64,000 nt of DNA from Xiphydria camelus. Its lineage: Eukaryota > Arthropoda > Insecta > Hymenoptera > Xiphydriidae. Below, in pieces: positions 54,602 to 64,000 of the stretch. Position 1 is the first letter of the stretch. Each line of letters starts with the position of its first letter. A model generated the notes under the pieces. The model was not told where the DNA came from, made no database searches, and saw only the letters and a program-made list of their open reading frames with translations. The DNA lies in the NCBI GenBank assembly GCA_963678675.1, contig OY783194.1, positions 23,042,278 to 23,106,277 on the forward strand, in the 5' to 3' direction. The position numbers and the translations under genes were made by a program.

Positions 54602-57237
54602 ATGCAGAAACTACTGGAGAGAGCCGTGTTTTGGAATGTGGCCGGATTAGGTAAAAAGGACAGGGAATCCTGGAGATTTATTGAGGATATTGAATTCGTA
54701 GGACTGTCGGAAACTTGGGTAGGGGAAAAAGACTGGAAAAGGCTTTGCCAAAAAAATTTCAGGTGGGAATGTCAATTTGCGACCAGGGAAAATAGGAAAG
54801 GTTGAGCTAGTGGAGGGATAGTAACAGGAGTTAGGAAAGAAATAGAAGAAGACAGAGGAGTTCAAATGCGCGGTAGGCAGAGTTTTGAATATAGAGGCGG
54901 CGAAATGGAATGTATGGACAGTATATTGTAAAGAGAATGTAAATACAGGATGATCCAATTAAAACGCAACCCAAAATCAAAAAAATCGGTATATTTACAA
55001 GAAAAGACACGAACAAAGGAAATGTTCAAAGTGTGCACCGTGCGCCTCAGTGCACACTTTGGCCCGCTTCGCGGCATTTCGCGCGACTCGGCGCAGCATT
55101 GTGGGCGTAATTTCTTGGATCGCTTCAGTGATGTTGGCTTTAAGTTCATCCAGCGTCGCGGGTTGATTCACATAAACGCGATCTTTCACGTAGCCCCATA
55201 AAAAAAATCCAACGGGCTGAGATCGGGGGAACGTGGAGGCCATAAAATTCGTTGGTCTTGGGCAGCCCCCCGTTACTCGCCTAAATTTGTGTCCCTGCTA
55301 TTGTGTCCGCCGCAGCGCGGCGCCAGCAGTAACGTGATGTTACCCCCTCCGTGTCCTCCGCACATGACACGGCATCGTTCACAATAAATTAAAGAAAAAT
55401 GATTTTACATTTAAACATAAAAGAATATACCGAATATACACAATCCACGAAATTATGTTCGAAGTGTTCGAATAACGCTACTCGACCGTTATATATTATA
55501 ATGATCTATTGACATTCACGTATGAGTGGCGCCACGCAACGGAATTGTTTCCAACGGCTTCAATAGTGGGGACAAAATTTATATAAGGCGTATTGGTGTA
55601 GTTTCATAGGGCTGGTCTTGGGTAAACACCATTGTCACACCATCCGCGCGCACGAACGATTACACAAGCCGGCGATGAAAGAAATACAAGGGAAGTGACA
55701 ACTGAACTTTATGTATTTTTTGGTGTTGATTTAAAAAATAATAATAAGAAAGTTCTATCACGTCAAGTTTTCTTCAAGAATTTAAGTTTACTTGTATTTT
55801 TATGAACATTTCTAACTTTTAAACTTTTGGTCGATAACCTATTTCATGTAACTTATCTTAATGAAAACAAATTAAAATAGTATGTTGGTGATTTTTCTCT
55901 AGAAACTACACCATAAGTTGATGTATTTAAGTTTAAACCCAAGGGAACGTTCAGTTTTCCTGTCGACCAGAGGCGGCTCCTGCGATCTGGTAACAGTGGT
56001 TTTCATCCATTTAAACCTATACAAAATAATCGATTGCTGATAAATTAATTTGCCTCACCAAGAATCGATTATTTTACATATATTTCAATAGATAAAAACC
56101 ACTGTTGCCAGATAGTACGCAAAATTGTTCGAGATAATTAATTTTCAAATAGGATTCTAGCAAAAATAGCGATATCGATTTTACAAAAAATCCTGACGTG
56201 ATGGAAAAAAATGGAGGCCATTTTAGAAATCAGCACACCAAATAACATAAAAATCAGCGAAAACTTCTCTTGTATTTTTCAGTAACTTTAATTTCGCAGG
56301 CCTGTGTTACCGACTACACTGCTCGCTTGCGATCAACTGGCTATTGTGTTCCACGTGTTGCTGGTGTACAGCGCTCACACGTCCCTTCCTTCCCGTTACC
56401 AGGGTGTCGCATTTGTGTCGCTTCAGGGGGTGGTCAACTGTGGGTTGCGTTTTAATTGGATCACCCTGTAGCTTAGCGACAATGTTAGAGGAGAAAATAG
56501 GAGAGAGGGAGGACCATTTGATTACTGGAGGCGACTTCAATGCGAGGACAGGCCTCGAGGGACAACCGGTGACAGAAGAAGACGGAGCTAGAATCGGCAG
56601 GGCTTCGAAGGACGGCAAAAGAAACACAGACGGCATCCAGTTCATCAGAATGTTAGAGGATAATGGGTGGATGCTGTTAAATGGAAACGTGAAAAGAGAT
56701 GAAAGAGGAGAGCATACGTATGTAGGCGGGGCAGGAGCCTTGGTCATAGACTATGTGGTCGCAAACAAGAAGGGACTGGACAGAATACAGGACTTCAAAG
56801 TGGAAGAAAGAGTGGAGTCAGATCACCTTCCATTGGTATGCAGTATCGGAGGACAGATCGGCAGACACGAAGAACGGGATGAGAGAGCCGAGAAGGAGGT
56901 GAATGTATGGACGGAGGAAAGCATAAGCAAGTTCAAGGCAGCCATGGAAACCTGGGCCTTCGAGAAGGCGGACGGAAACGAAAAATGGAGCGAACTGAAA
57001 GGGGCAATACGTCAAAGTATGGAGAAGAAAAAACTGAAGAGCTCCAAGAAGAAGATCGGAGAGAAGAGGTGGTGGGACAAGGAGTGTGGCAGGGAGAAGA
57101 GGAAGGTCAAAGGGAAACAACAGAGGACTAAGGGAAAACTATATAGCCTGCAGAGACGGCAGTTCAGAGAGCTATGCAGATCGAAAGAAGAAAGTTGGCA
57201 GGAAAGAGAACTGGAAAAGATAAAGGGCATGAAATAA
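54602..57237 (+). pseudogene. Endonuclease domain of the non-LTR ORF2, split by a Tc1/mariner-like insertion
   Basis: Left piece 54602-54943: FWNVAGLGKKDRESWRFIED and LSETWVGEKDW, the start of an APE-type endonuclease. It has a stop at 54803 and a frameshift near 54865. Right piece 56469-57237: HLITGGDFNARTG, then YVGGAGALVIDYVVANKKGL and ESDHLPLVCSIGG, the catalytic GDFNA and SDH motifs. The TA of the inserted element splits the Asn/Ser codons, and excision restores the frame. A stop follows at 57235. Confidence 0.8.
54946..56468 (-). mobile_element. Tc1/mariner-like element with residual transposase C terminus
   Basis: Ends caggatgatccaattaaaac and, inverted, cagggtgatccaattaaaac, flanked by TA (54944-54945 and 56469-56470). 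The minus strand 55243-54995 encodes FFLWGYVKDRVYVNQPATLD and about 60 further residues, the C-terminal end of a DDE_3-type transposase. The catalytic core is absent. The middle (about 55255-55620) has unrelated GC-rich then AT-rich sequence bounded by tggtcttggg repeats, possibly another insertion. Confidence 0.78.
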
Positions 57238-57339
57238 GGAAACTAGCTGTGGAAGTACATCAATAGCGGGAGGAAGCAGAGGTCAGAGACATGTACCAAC
57301 ATCAACACGGAGGAATGGAGTAGGTACTTTGCGGAGCTG

Positions 57340-59109
57340 TTGGGCGGAGATAAAGAACAACGTGAGGAAGACCGCACAAAGAGAAAACCACTGGAAGCGG
57401 AAGATGACATCCCCGAACTGACTACTGAAGAGATCGAGAAGCAAGTGAGGAAATTGAAGAAGAGGAAAGCTGCGGGAGAAGACGGGATTCCGAACGAGGC
57501 CTGGAAACTGCTGGAGGGAAATGGGAAAGGAAGATTCCTCGAAGTTATAACAGGAGTCTGGAGAGGTGAAGGAACTCCCAAGGATTGGAGAAGAGGAGTA
57601 ATAACGCCGCTACATAAGAAGAGCAGGGTAGACGACGTGAGGAATTACAGGGGAATTACTCTGCTCGACGCAGCATACAAGGTGTACACAGCAGCGCTGA
57701 ACGAGAGGCTAAAGAACTTCATCGAATCAAGGAAAATCTTGCCAGAGTTTCAAGCGAGTTTTCGGAGAGGAAGAGGAACAATGGATAACATCTATGTCTT
57801 GCAGCACAGCAAGGGAGGGAAACTTTTCACGTTTTTCGTGGATCTTAGGGCAGCTTTTGACAGAGTGTCCCGGGAGGTGTTATGGGAAACCATGGAAAGA
57901 AGAGGAGTGAAGGGAGGACTGGTGGAGAGGGTGAAGGAACTGTATGAGGAAACAAGCAACGTTGTAAGAGTGGAAGGAAGAGTATCGGTGGTCTTAGACA
58001 AGGCTGTCCTTTGAGCCCGACGCTGTTTGCCATCCTCATCTCGGACACGGAGGAAGAGCTGAAGAAAGATCAAGAAGGAGGCATAGTTATTGGAAAGGAA
58101 AAGTTCTGGTCACTGGCGTACGCGGACGATGTAGTTCTAGTGGCGGATAGGGAGGAAGAGCTAAAGGGAATTTAAATACCTGGGCTATATTTTTAAGAAA
58201 AATGGGAAACATACAGAGCAGATTAGAGAACTAGCGAGGAAAGGTAATATGGCGGTGAAACAAGTATGGGGGATAGGAGAGAGATTGTTCAGAGACAATT
58301 TCATGAGAAGGATGAAATTGTTCGATTACTTAGTTAATGGAGTAATATCTTACGGAGCGGAAACTTGCGGCTGTCAAGAGAAAGCGGAATCAGAGAGAAT
58401 TCAGGTAAAATATATTAAATGGACACCAGGATTTGACCGCTGCACACCAGATTATATAGCTTTGGAGGAAACAAAAAGACAAAAACTTAGGATTAGACTT
58501 GGATTGAGAGCGGTGAACTTTGAAACAGCGGCAGAGTGGGCGGAAGGAAGAACGCTAGTCAAAGAATGTGTAAAGGAGAAGAGGTTGAGAAGGGAGAGAA
58601 CAAGGAGTGTGATATGCAGAGAGAATTATATGAAAAGATGCGGTTTCAGCCAGGAAGGATTCGACAAATTGAGAAGAGGTGGAGGAGATGCGAATGAGGT
58701 TTTAAAGAACGCGGATATCGATGTGCAATTGCAAGTGCGGTATAATAAAATACAGAGAGCTAAATATAACGATAGGTACAAGGGTCTAGCAATGAGCGGG
58801 TTGCCGCAGTATCTTAGGTATAAAGGAGAGAGAGGAAGCCAGAAATTAATTGCAAAAGTTAGATGCGGAAATTTGGAGGAAGGGAATAGGTACTGGAGGG
58901 AGGACAGGGACAGACTCTGTTTGTTGTGTGAGAAAGCGTCCGGCACGTTGGAGCATTATATGGATGAATGTGAGACTCTGGAGAGAACGGAGTTAAAGAA
59001 AGAGGAGATCTTAGGTGAGGGGGCGTCAAGCAAGAAGGTAGGATGGTTAAGAATGATAGACCTGAGGAAGAAAAAGAAGGAGAAAGAGAAAATGTGCACA
59101 AATGCATGA
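57340..59109 (+). pseudogene. Reverse transcriptase and zinc knuckle of the non-LTR ORF2, broken
   Basis: 57340-58014 encodes the RT fingers and palm: KRKAAGEDGIPNEAWKLLEG, VDDVRNYRGITLLDAAYKVY and FFVDLRAAFDRVS. A one-base deletion near 58003 ends the frame; the shifted frame continues with CPLSPTLFAILISD and the catalytic box LAYADDVVLVADREEE at about 58118. A deletion with a stop follows at 58174. 58176-59109 is the thumb and C-terminal region (KYLGYIFKKNGKHTEQIREL), ending in the knuckle CLLCEKASGTLEHYMDEC. Two lesions show it is inactive. Confidence 0.85.
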
Positions 59110-59213
59110 GACAGAGGAGTGAGTGAAATTAGAAATGTAAAACCAAGTCCTTTTCAAAGTCAGCTGGCCGAAAATAAATAAATCTATCTATCTATAAAAA
59201 TCTGAAAAGGACT

Positions 59214-60240
59214 AATAGGTATTTATATATGATTCTATCCGTGTGTCTAAAAGCAAGGAAAATTCCATAAGGATGATAGAACTAGTACGTGTATCTACCG
59301 ATGTCTATTGTTTTTACACATAGATATGCGTATAGAATCCTGTAAATGCCTATTCGTCCTTTCTAGATTTTTATAGGTGGGTGTTTGAAATTGGTGTTCC
59401 AAAAACAGATTTCCATAGACAATCATATGGGTATTCCTGTAGAATTTTTTTCGTTTGCCATTGTTTCAACACAGAAAAGGTGTATGAAGAGATAATTTTT
59501 AAAAATATTATATAACGTTACTACAGTTTTATTTGACATTACAGTACATACGAGTATATCTTACAATAAGCACACATACGATAAGTCATATTAAAAATGT
59601 TTTTAAAAAAAGTTTAACGGTATTTGACAATTTCTATTTCAGTTATCATAAAAAATTTGTTAAATTTAAAAAAAAATTCGTCTGCGAAAATCGCCAAAAA
59701 CTGATACAATTTGTCAACATTTGTTATCGCAATTTCTATAGAATTTTTTATATTCCTTTGAATGTTCATAAATTGTATTGGGTTGATACAAAAGTTCGTC
59801 CCGTTTTCATCAGTAGAAGGCATTGAATCGCAAAACCAAAGTACTATCTACTTGACACGTGTGAAGTTTTGGTGTTATTTAATAGTATGAACTTTAGAGA
59901 ATATTTGAAGAGTGGAATATGCAAAAGGGTCTAAATCCAAAAAATGGATACAAATGAGATAAAAAATGTACTAAATTAAAATCATAACATTCTTATTTTT
60001 TATCATCATTTTCCAATCGCATCGAAAATGATATACTTTTTATGCAATTTTGGTCAAATTTGCATCACATTTTTTTACTCGGGTAATGTAATTTATCAGA
60101 GAGCTTCTTCGATAATTTATTTAGCAACTTTTATTTCGTATCAATTCAAAAACTGTAGACTATTGTACTGCAACATTTAAATTCTAATATGCTCAAATAT
60201 AATTTCAATTCAATTCCCGCGAATATTTCACAATTCACAT
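59214..60240. other. Intron or intergenic AT-rich stretch
   Basis: No gene or clear repeat seen. It presumably still lies in a Dys intron, which cannot be shown from this window. Confidence 0.4.
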
Positions 60241-60770
60241 TGGTCGAACCCCCACTCCCTGATCCCTACCAAGTGTCGCCACCGTCGGTGGCAGCCATTT
60301 TGAATTTTACCCTAACAGAGCTCCGCCATTGGTCGAACCCCCACATCCCGACCTCGCTCGTAACGCCATCTGGCGGGCCTCCACCTCGCTCGCAGTGCCA
60401 TCTCGACCTCGCTCGTAACGCCATCTGGCGGACCCCCACCTCGCTAGCAGCGCCATCTCGATGGCCCCTCCCAACCCCTCGATTGCAGGTTCCAACGCTA
60501 CTGCGCACGTCCGATTCCCGGAAATGTAGTGTCCTGCTATCAAATTTCGCTAACTCGCGTCTGCAGGCTCGGTCTTGCTCCAAGCAGCCGCCAACTTGCA
60601 CGTGCATCAAATTCCAACGCCACTGCGCATGTCCGATTCCTGGAATTGTTGTATCTCCGAGCAATTCTGCTATCAAATTTCGCTGACTCGCGTGTGCCAG
60701 CTCGGTCTTGCTCCAGACAGAACAGATTCCAATTTGCACGTGGCAATGCTACTGCGCACGTCTCGAAATT
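60241..60770. repeat. Two tandem repeat blocks
   Basis: 60241-60470: about four imperfect copies of a unit with tcgctcgtaacgccatctgg / cggacccccacctcgct. 60485-60770: two and a half copies of a unit of 125-135 bp containing ctactgcgcacgtccgattc, ctatcaaatttcgctaactc and ggctcggtcttgctcca. GC-richer than the surroundings. Overlapping open frames on both strands are artefacts. Confidence 0.75.
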
Positions 60771-61749
60771 ACACGGTATATTCGTCATTGTTTTATACAT
60801 CGAATAATAAACTTTATCTTCTTATGCACCCATCACATGTTCTCACTCGTACTCGCATACGTCTATGATCACCATCCTCGAAATTAGGCAAATGCGATGG
60901 TACGAATTTTGACTTTGAGCTGCTCTCTAATGTACCGGGATATCCAAAGACTTTAAATCTCTGGACGAGCAAACCAGAGCTGATCGAAAAGGCAAAGTTC
61001 ATCGCCGTTGCTCCGCGCAACATCTTAACGCGCGTCGAAGGATACGAGAAATCGAAGGAACCCGCGATACGTTTAAACGCTAGAGTACTGAATCCCTTCA
61101 CAAAAGAGGAACTGCCGATTTTCGTCACCGATAGCGTCGAGTACTCAATGTTTAGAGACAATTATCTCGGTATTCCTTGCGATTCAGAGGTGGACGCGGA
61201 GTTTCGTAACTCGATAGGCATCAAATTTGAATCACAATGTGAGCTGAGCAACGAAGAGCGAGAGCGTAAACGATCAGAGATACTAGAAACAATCAAGAAA
61301 TGGCAAACAGGTGGATATCCCGTAAGCATAAGAATGCGGGACTGGCTGATTTCTCGCCAACGCTATTGGGGCACTCCTATTCCCGTTGTCCACTGCAGCG
61401 CGTGCGGTGTTTAGCCAGTCCCCAGAGATCAACTTCCCGTTGAATTGCCAAAGATCAAGCGATCGAATGAAAACTCCAATATAACTCTGCGCAATGCCGG
61501 AGAATGGCTAGAAACTTTGCGTCCAAAATATGGCGGTACAGCGACAAGAGAAGTCGATACCATGGACACCTTTGTCGACAGCTCCTGGTATTTTATGAGG
61601 TACATAGATCCGAGGAATAAACTTGCAATGTTCTCCAAGGAAAAAGCCAACGAAAATTTACCCGTCGATCTTTACATCGGTGGAAAGGAACACGGTAATT
61701 GTTCGTCATTTTTTTTCCGTATCAGCCTGCGTCCGTAGATCCTCGTAAA

Positions 61750-62030
61750 TCTATTTTTTGTCACTCAGTGTCAAATACTCGGTTTCATGGGCGTCCTCGA
61801 CGCATGTGAAATCATCTTTCACACACCAATTCGTGAAAAGTTGCGCAGTGCGTGAAATAACCTGCGCAGTGCGTGAAATCGCCAATCTCGTATTTGACAC
61901 TTAGTGACAAAAAATAGAATTCGTTATTCGGTTGTTTCGCGCCGTTCTAACGAGTGTGATTGCCGTACTCGCTTCGCTCGTGCGGCAAACTTCACACTCG
62001 TTAAAAACAGCGCTTCACGCCCTAATAACG
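61750..62030. repeat. Foldback elements in the LARS2-like intron
   Basis: The pair tattttttgtcactcagtgt (61751) and acacttagtgacaaaaaata (61896) are inverse copies. A second hairpin, aacgagtgtga ... ttgccgtactcgcttcgctc ... tcacactcgtt, spans 61950-62005. Both look like small MITEs that have invaded the intron. Confidence 0.75.
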
Positions 62031-62597
62031 AAAATAACTAATAAGGCGATACACTAGTGGCCAAAAGTCGCGTCATGAATAGCTATACCTTTACAGCTGT
62101 GTTACACTTGTATTACGCTCGATTCGTCAATCATTTTCTGCACTCCGAAGGCCTTTTGTCGACTCGCGAGCCATTTAAGCAACTCCTCGTGCAGGGAATG
62201 GTGATGGGAATGACCTTTCGCATTAAGGGCAGTGGCAAGTATCTCAGAGAGCACGAAGTAGAAAAGGTCGATCAGAATTACGTAGAGAAAGAGACCGGCA
62301 ATCCCGTGATAGCCGCATGGGAGAAAATGTCGAAATCGAAGTACAACGGTGTCGATCCGCGGTACATGTTCGATGAATACGGTACCGATGCCACTAGACT
62401 GCTTATCCTTGCTAACTTTGCTCCATCTTCAAGCAGACATTGGTCGACTGAAAGTAAGAGTCCTCCTATCCCAATAAATAGGCGTAATCATTGCACGTAA
62501 TCCCTGCGGTGGAAAATGATTTGACATTCGATATGTACAGCCTAGCACTCGATAGAGCTCTTTGGAGGAAGAGGAAGATAGTAGCGACCTGTTGGTG

Positions 62598-62760
62598 AGA
62601 CCCTGCATCTTGGATATCTCAACGCTCAACTGCTGCGACACCGAGATGTTAAACGTTACGCCCTTCACGTAGTAATTTCTACTTTTCCACGTGTAATCGT
62701 TTTCCTCGATAAATTTCTCTTCCGTCGGAATATCGCGGAGTTCTTCCGCGGTCAAATTGT
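62598..62760 (-). pseudogene. Inverted C-terminal exon fragment of the LARS2-like pseudogene
   Basis: Minus strand encodes LTAEELRDIPTEEKFIEEND, then YYVKGVTFNISVSQQLSVEI and SKMQGLTN, the helical anticodon-binding region that should follow the KMSKS exon on the same strand. Its orientation is opposite to the exons at 60883-62453. Confidence 0.65.
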
Positions 62761-62800
62761 TCCGATGCTGTATGTTTAATGCCGGGAAATGAGTTCCTTT

Positions 62801-63218
62801 CCTAACATTTGATCTAAGTTTCCTTTATTGTCTCAGCGTTGCTCTCGAGCGTCCGCGTCGTTCGTCACAGTGGTCGAAAAATTCACAAAACGGTTACAAA
62901 GAACGGTGGGAGACAATGGTGGAGAAAGTCGCGGCATCGGGGTACGTACCCGCGCTTGCCTGTGCCAGAAATAACCATTTATTGCGGTCAGGTAGTGGCC
63001 GGTCGCTGCAAACGACGAGTTTCCTAAGTTTCTTGCTACGCCTTCATCCCGCCGACCTTGAAAAACTATTTTTCAAAATACGGTAAATCTCTAATTCTAG
63101 ATTCAATATAACTGGGTCCTAATTCTAAGGTACTTCTAAAGGTCTGACAATACAAGTTTCTCATAAACTGAAATCGTTACAATCTAGTGGATATTAGTTG
63201 AATTTGTCGCTCTATTTC
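62801..63218. other. Unassigned stretch between pseudogene and BEL/Pao fragments
   Basis: A plus-strand open stretch at about 62839-63027 has no recognised similarity. Nothing else seen. Confidence 0.35.
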
Positions 63219-63457
63219 TCAGCGGGTATCTAAACGGTCGTTCAGCAGGTGCCTTGGTGTCCTTCTCCCTTCCCTGCTCGATTCTGCCTCTCGGTTGATC
63301 TCTTCGGCCGCATTGTCTGCCCTCTCCTGGATGTCCTCAATGGGTAAGATGCAGATCTTTTGGAGACCGGTCTTTTTAAAATACCGTCTGGTACCTTGAT
63401 GGACACAACCCGAGTTACGTTGCCCTTGCCCGGGTGCAATTCTGGGATGCACCCCAA
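63219..63457 (-). pseudogene. BEL/Pao Pol C-terminal fragment
   Basis: Minus strand encodes [20 protein letters not shown] and GILKRPVSK. After a one-base shift it reads [11 protein letters not shown], the end of BEL/Pao Pol after the integrase (PGKDGxxRVVxxKTxxGxxKRPVxKLCxLP pattern). Short and frame-shifted. Confidence 0.7.
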
Positions 63458-64000
63458 GCATGGATTCTGTGACGCCTCAGAAAAGGCCTACGGAGCGTGC
63501 TTATATCTTCGATCAACAGATGAACATGGCTACCACACAGTACGACTATTGTGTTCCAAATCAAGAGTAGCACAGCTAAAATCAGTATCGCTCCCAAAGC
63601 TTGAACTGTGTGGAGCCTTACTGCTCGCACGCTTGTGCCATTAAGCAATGATGGCCTTGGACTTGAAACACTACCACTCGTAATTTTGGTCAGACTCAAC
63701 GATAACCTCGTCATGGATCAAGGCACAACTCAGCAAAAGGAAAATATTCGTGGCAAACCGGACGTCAGAAATTCAGGACCTGACTAACACCAATTGGAAT
63801 CATGTAGAATCTGGAGATAACCCAGCAGATATTATATCCAGAGGAATCAACCCAATTGAACTACGGGATGCTGCTTTGTGGTGGAATGGACCATCATGGC
63901 TATCAGACGACTCTAATAATTGGCCAGCCTCTTCAAACATCGAACTTGAAGACATTCCGGAAACGCGAGCGAACACACATACTCTGATTGTCGCGGCTAA
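63458..64000 (+). pseudogene. BEL/Pao Pol fragment, RNase H-like region (runs off the window)
   Basis: Plus strand encodes [20 protein letters not shown] and [17 protein letters not shown], the Pao-type RNase H region. After a stop (63642) and another at about 63680 it reads FVANRTSEIQDLTNTNWNHV, NPADIISRGINP and WWNGPSWL. It abuts the opposed fragment at 63457 without a spacer. It continues past the window end. Confidence 0.75.

Larger units (their letters stand above)
53426..59191 (+). mobile_element. Dead non-LTR retrotransposon (endonuclease plus RT), interrupted
   Basis: About 5.8 kb, including a 1.5-kb nested element. Flanked by an imperfect target duplication of about 20 bp (ctataaaaatctgaaatgga near 53403 and ctataaaaatctgaaaagga at 59192), as target-primed reverse transcription leaves. 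The purine-rich, GC-richer composition differs from the intron. The 3' end has an aaataaataaatctatctat tail. The first 1.1 kb holds ORF1 remnants, then come endonuclease, RT and a C-terminal zinc knuckle. Jockey/R1-type by domain order; the exact clade is not decided. Confidence 0.85.
60865..62800 (+). pseudogene. Mitochondrial leucyl-tRNA synthetase pseudogene, rearranged
   Basis: Similar to LARS2, which charges mitochondrial tRNA-Leu. 60883-61694 encodes the CP1 editing domain ([13 protein letters not shown]) and the conserved [20 protein letters not shown], then TMDTFVDSSWYFMRYIDP and LYIGGKEH. An in-frame TAG at 61412-61414 interrupts it. A phase-1 intron (61695-62096) with good splice sites joins to 62097-62453: VLHLYYARFVNHF, TFRIKGSGKY and the KMSKS loop (EKMSKSKYNG). 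The next part (KGVTFNISVSQQ, SVEISKMQGLTN) lies on the minus strand at about 62598-62760, so the exons are scrambled. The N-terminal HIGH region is absent. The retained intron points to a DNA-level duplicate, not a retrocopy. A misassembled real gene is the alternative. Confidence 0.8.

Noticed and set aside
60865..62453. LARS2-like sequence as a working gene
   Set aside because: In-frame TAG, missing N-terminal catalytic part and an inverted downstream exon; kept as a pseudogene, with misassembly as the alternative.
1..64000. tRNA, rRNA or snRNA genes
   Set aside because: Looked for cloverleaf-like boxes and conserved rRNA stretches by eye; none seen. A covariance-model scan would be needed to exclude them.

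Overview
The window is insect nuclear DNA: AT-rich, spliceosomal introns, and a heavy load of DNA transposons. A hymenopteran is my best guess from the general look of the repeats, but this is a weak inference. The backbone is the plus-strand 5' half of one large gene, dystrophin (Dys). I traced 19 consecutive exons between 246 and 52851. They encode the two calponin-homology actin-binding domains (exons 1-7) and then spectrin-repeat rod (exons 8-19). All 19 join in one open frame of about 1,493 codons with GT-AG boundaries, so the gene looks intact. The start of the protein and the WW/EF/ZZ end lie outside the window.

Nearly everything else is transposon sequence in Dys introns. Region by region: 1.8-5.8 kb, a minisatellite and a TTA-flanked element that holds an intact pogo/Tigger-like transposon. 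8.3-12.8 kb, a hairpin element next to an intact ISL2EU-like transposon carrying a SWIM-YqaJ nuclease gene and a convergent THAP-DDE transposase gene. 18-22 kb, a TTAA MITE and a 955-bp palindrome. 24-31 kb, two copies of a 520-bp TTAA MITE, each inserted in the coding remnant of another repeat, plus a foldback element and a composite repeat holding a CTCGA-rich TTA element. 33-40 kb, another palindrome, a TTA element and two TTAA MITEs, one ending 18 bp before exon 15. 44-48 kb, the third 520-bp MITE, a degenerate satellite and a long-TIR element with a broken SWIM gene. 49-52.6 kb, a TTAA MITE, a TA-flanked element and a mariner with an internal inverted duplication. 53.4-59.2 kb, a dead non-LTR retrotransposon interrupted by a Tc1/mariner-like element. 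60.2-64 kb, tandem repeats, a scrambled mitochondrial leucyl-tRNA synthetase pseudogene, and two opposed BEL/Pao fragments.

I saw no rRNA, tRNA or CRISPR array. The host gene works alone here: Dys links cortical actin to the membrane dystroglycan complex. The other coding genes are selfish elements, of which only two (pogo-like at 2322-4982 and ISL2EU-like at 8925-12804) look intact enough to be active. Family assignments come from recognising motifs by eye; no database search was possible.
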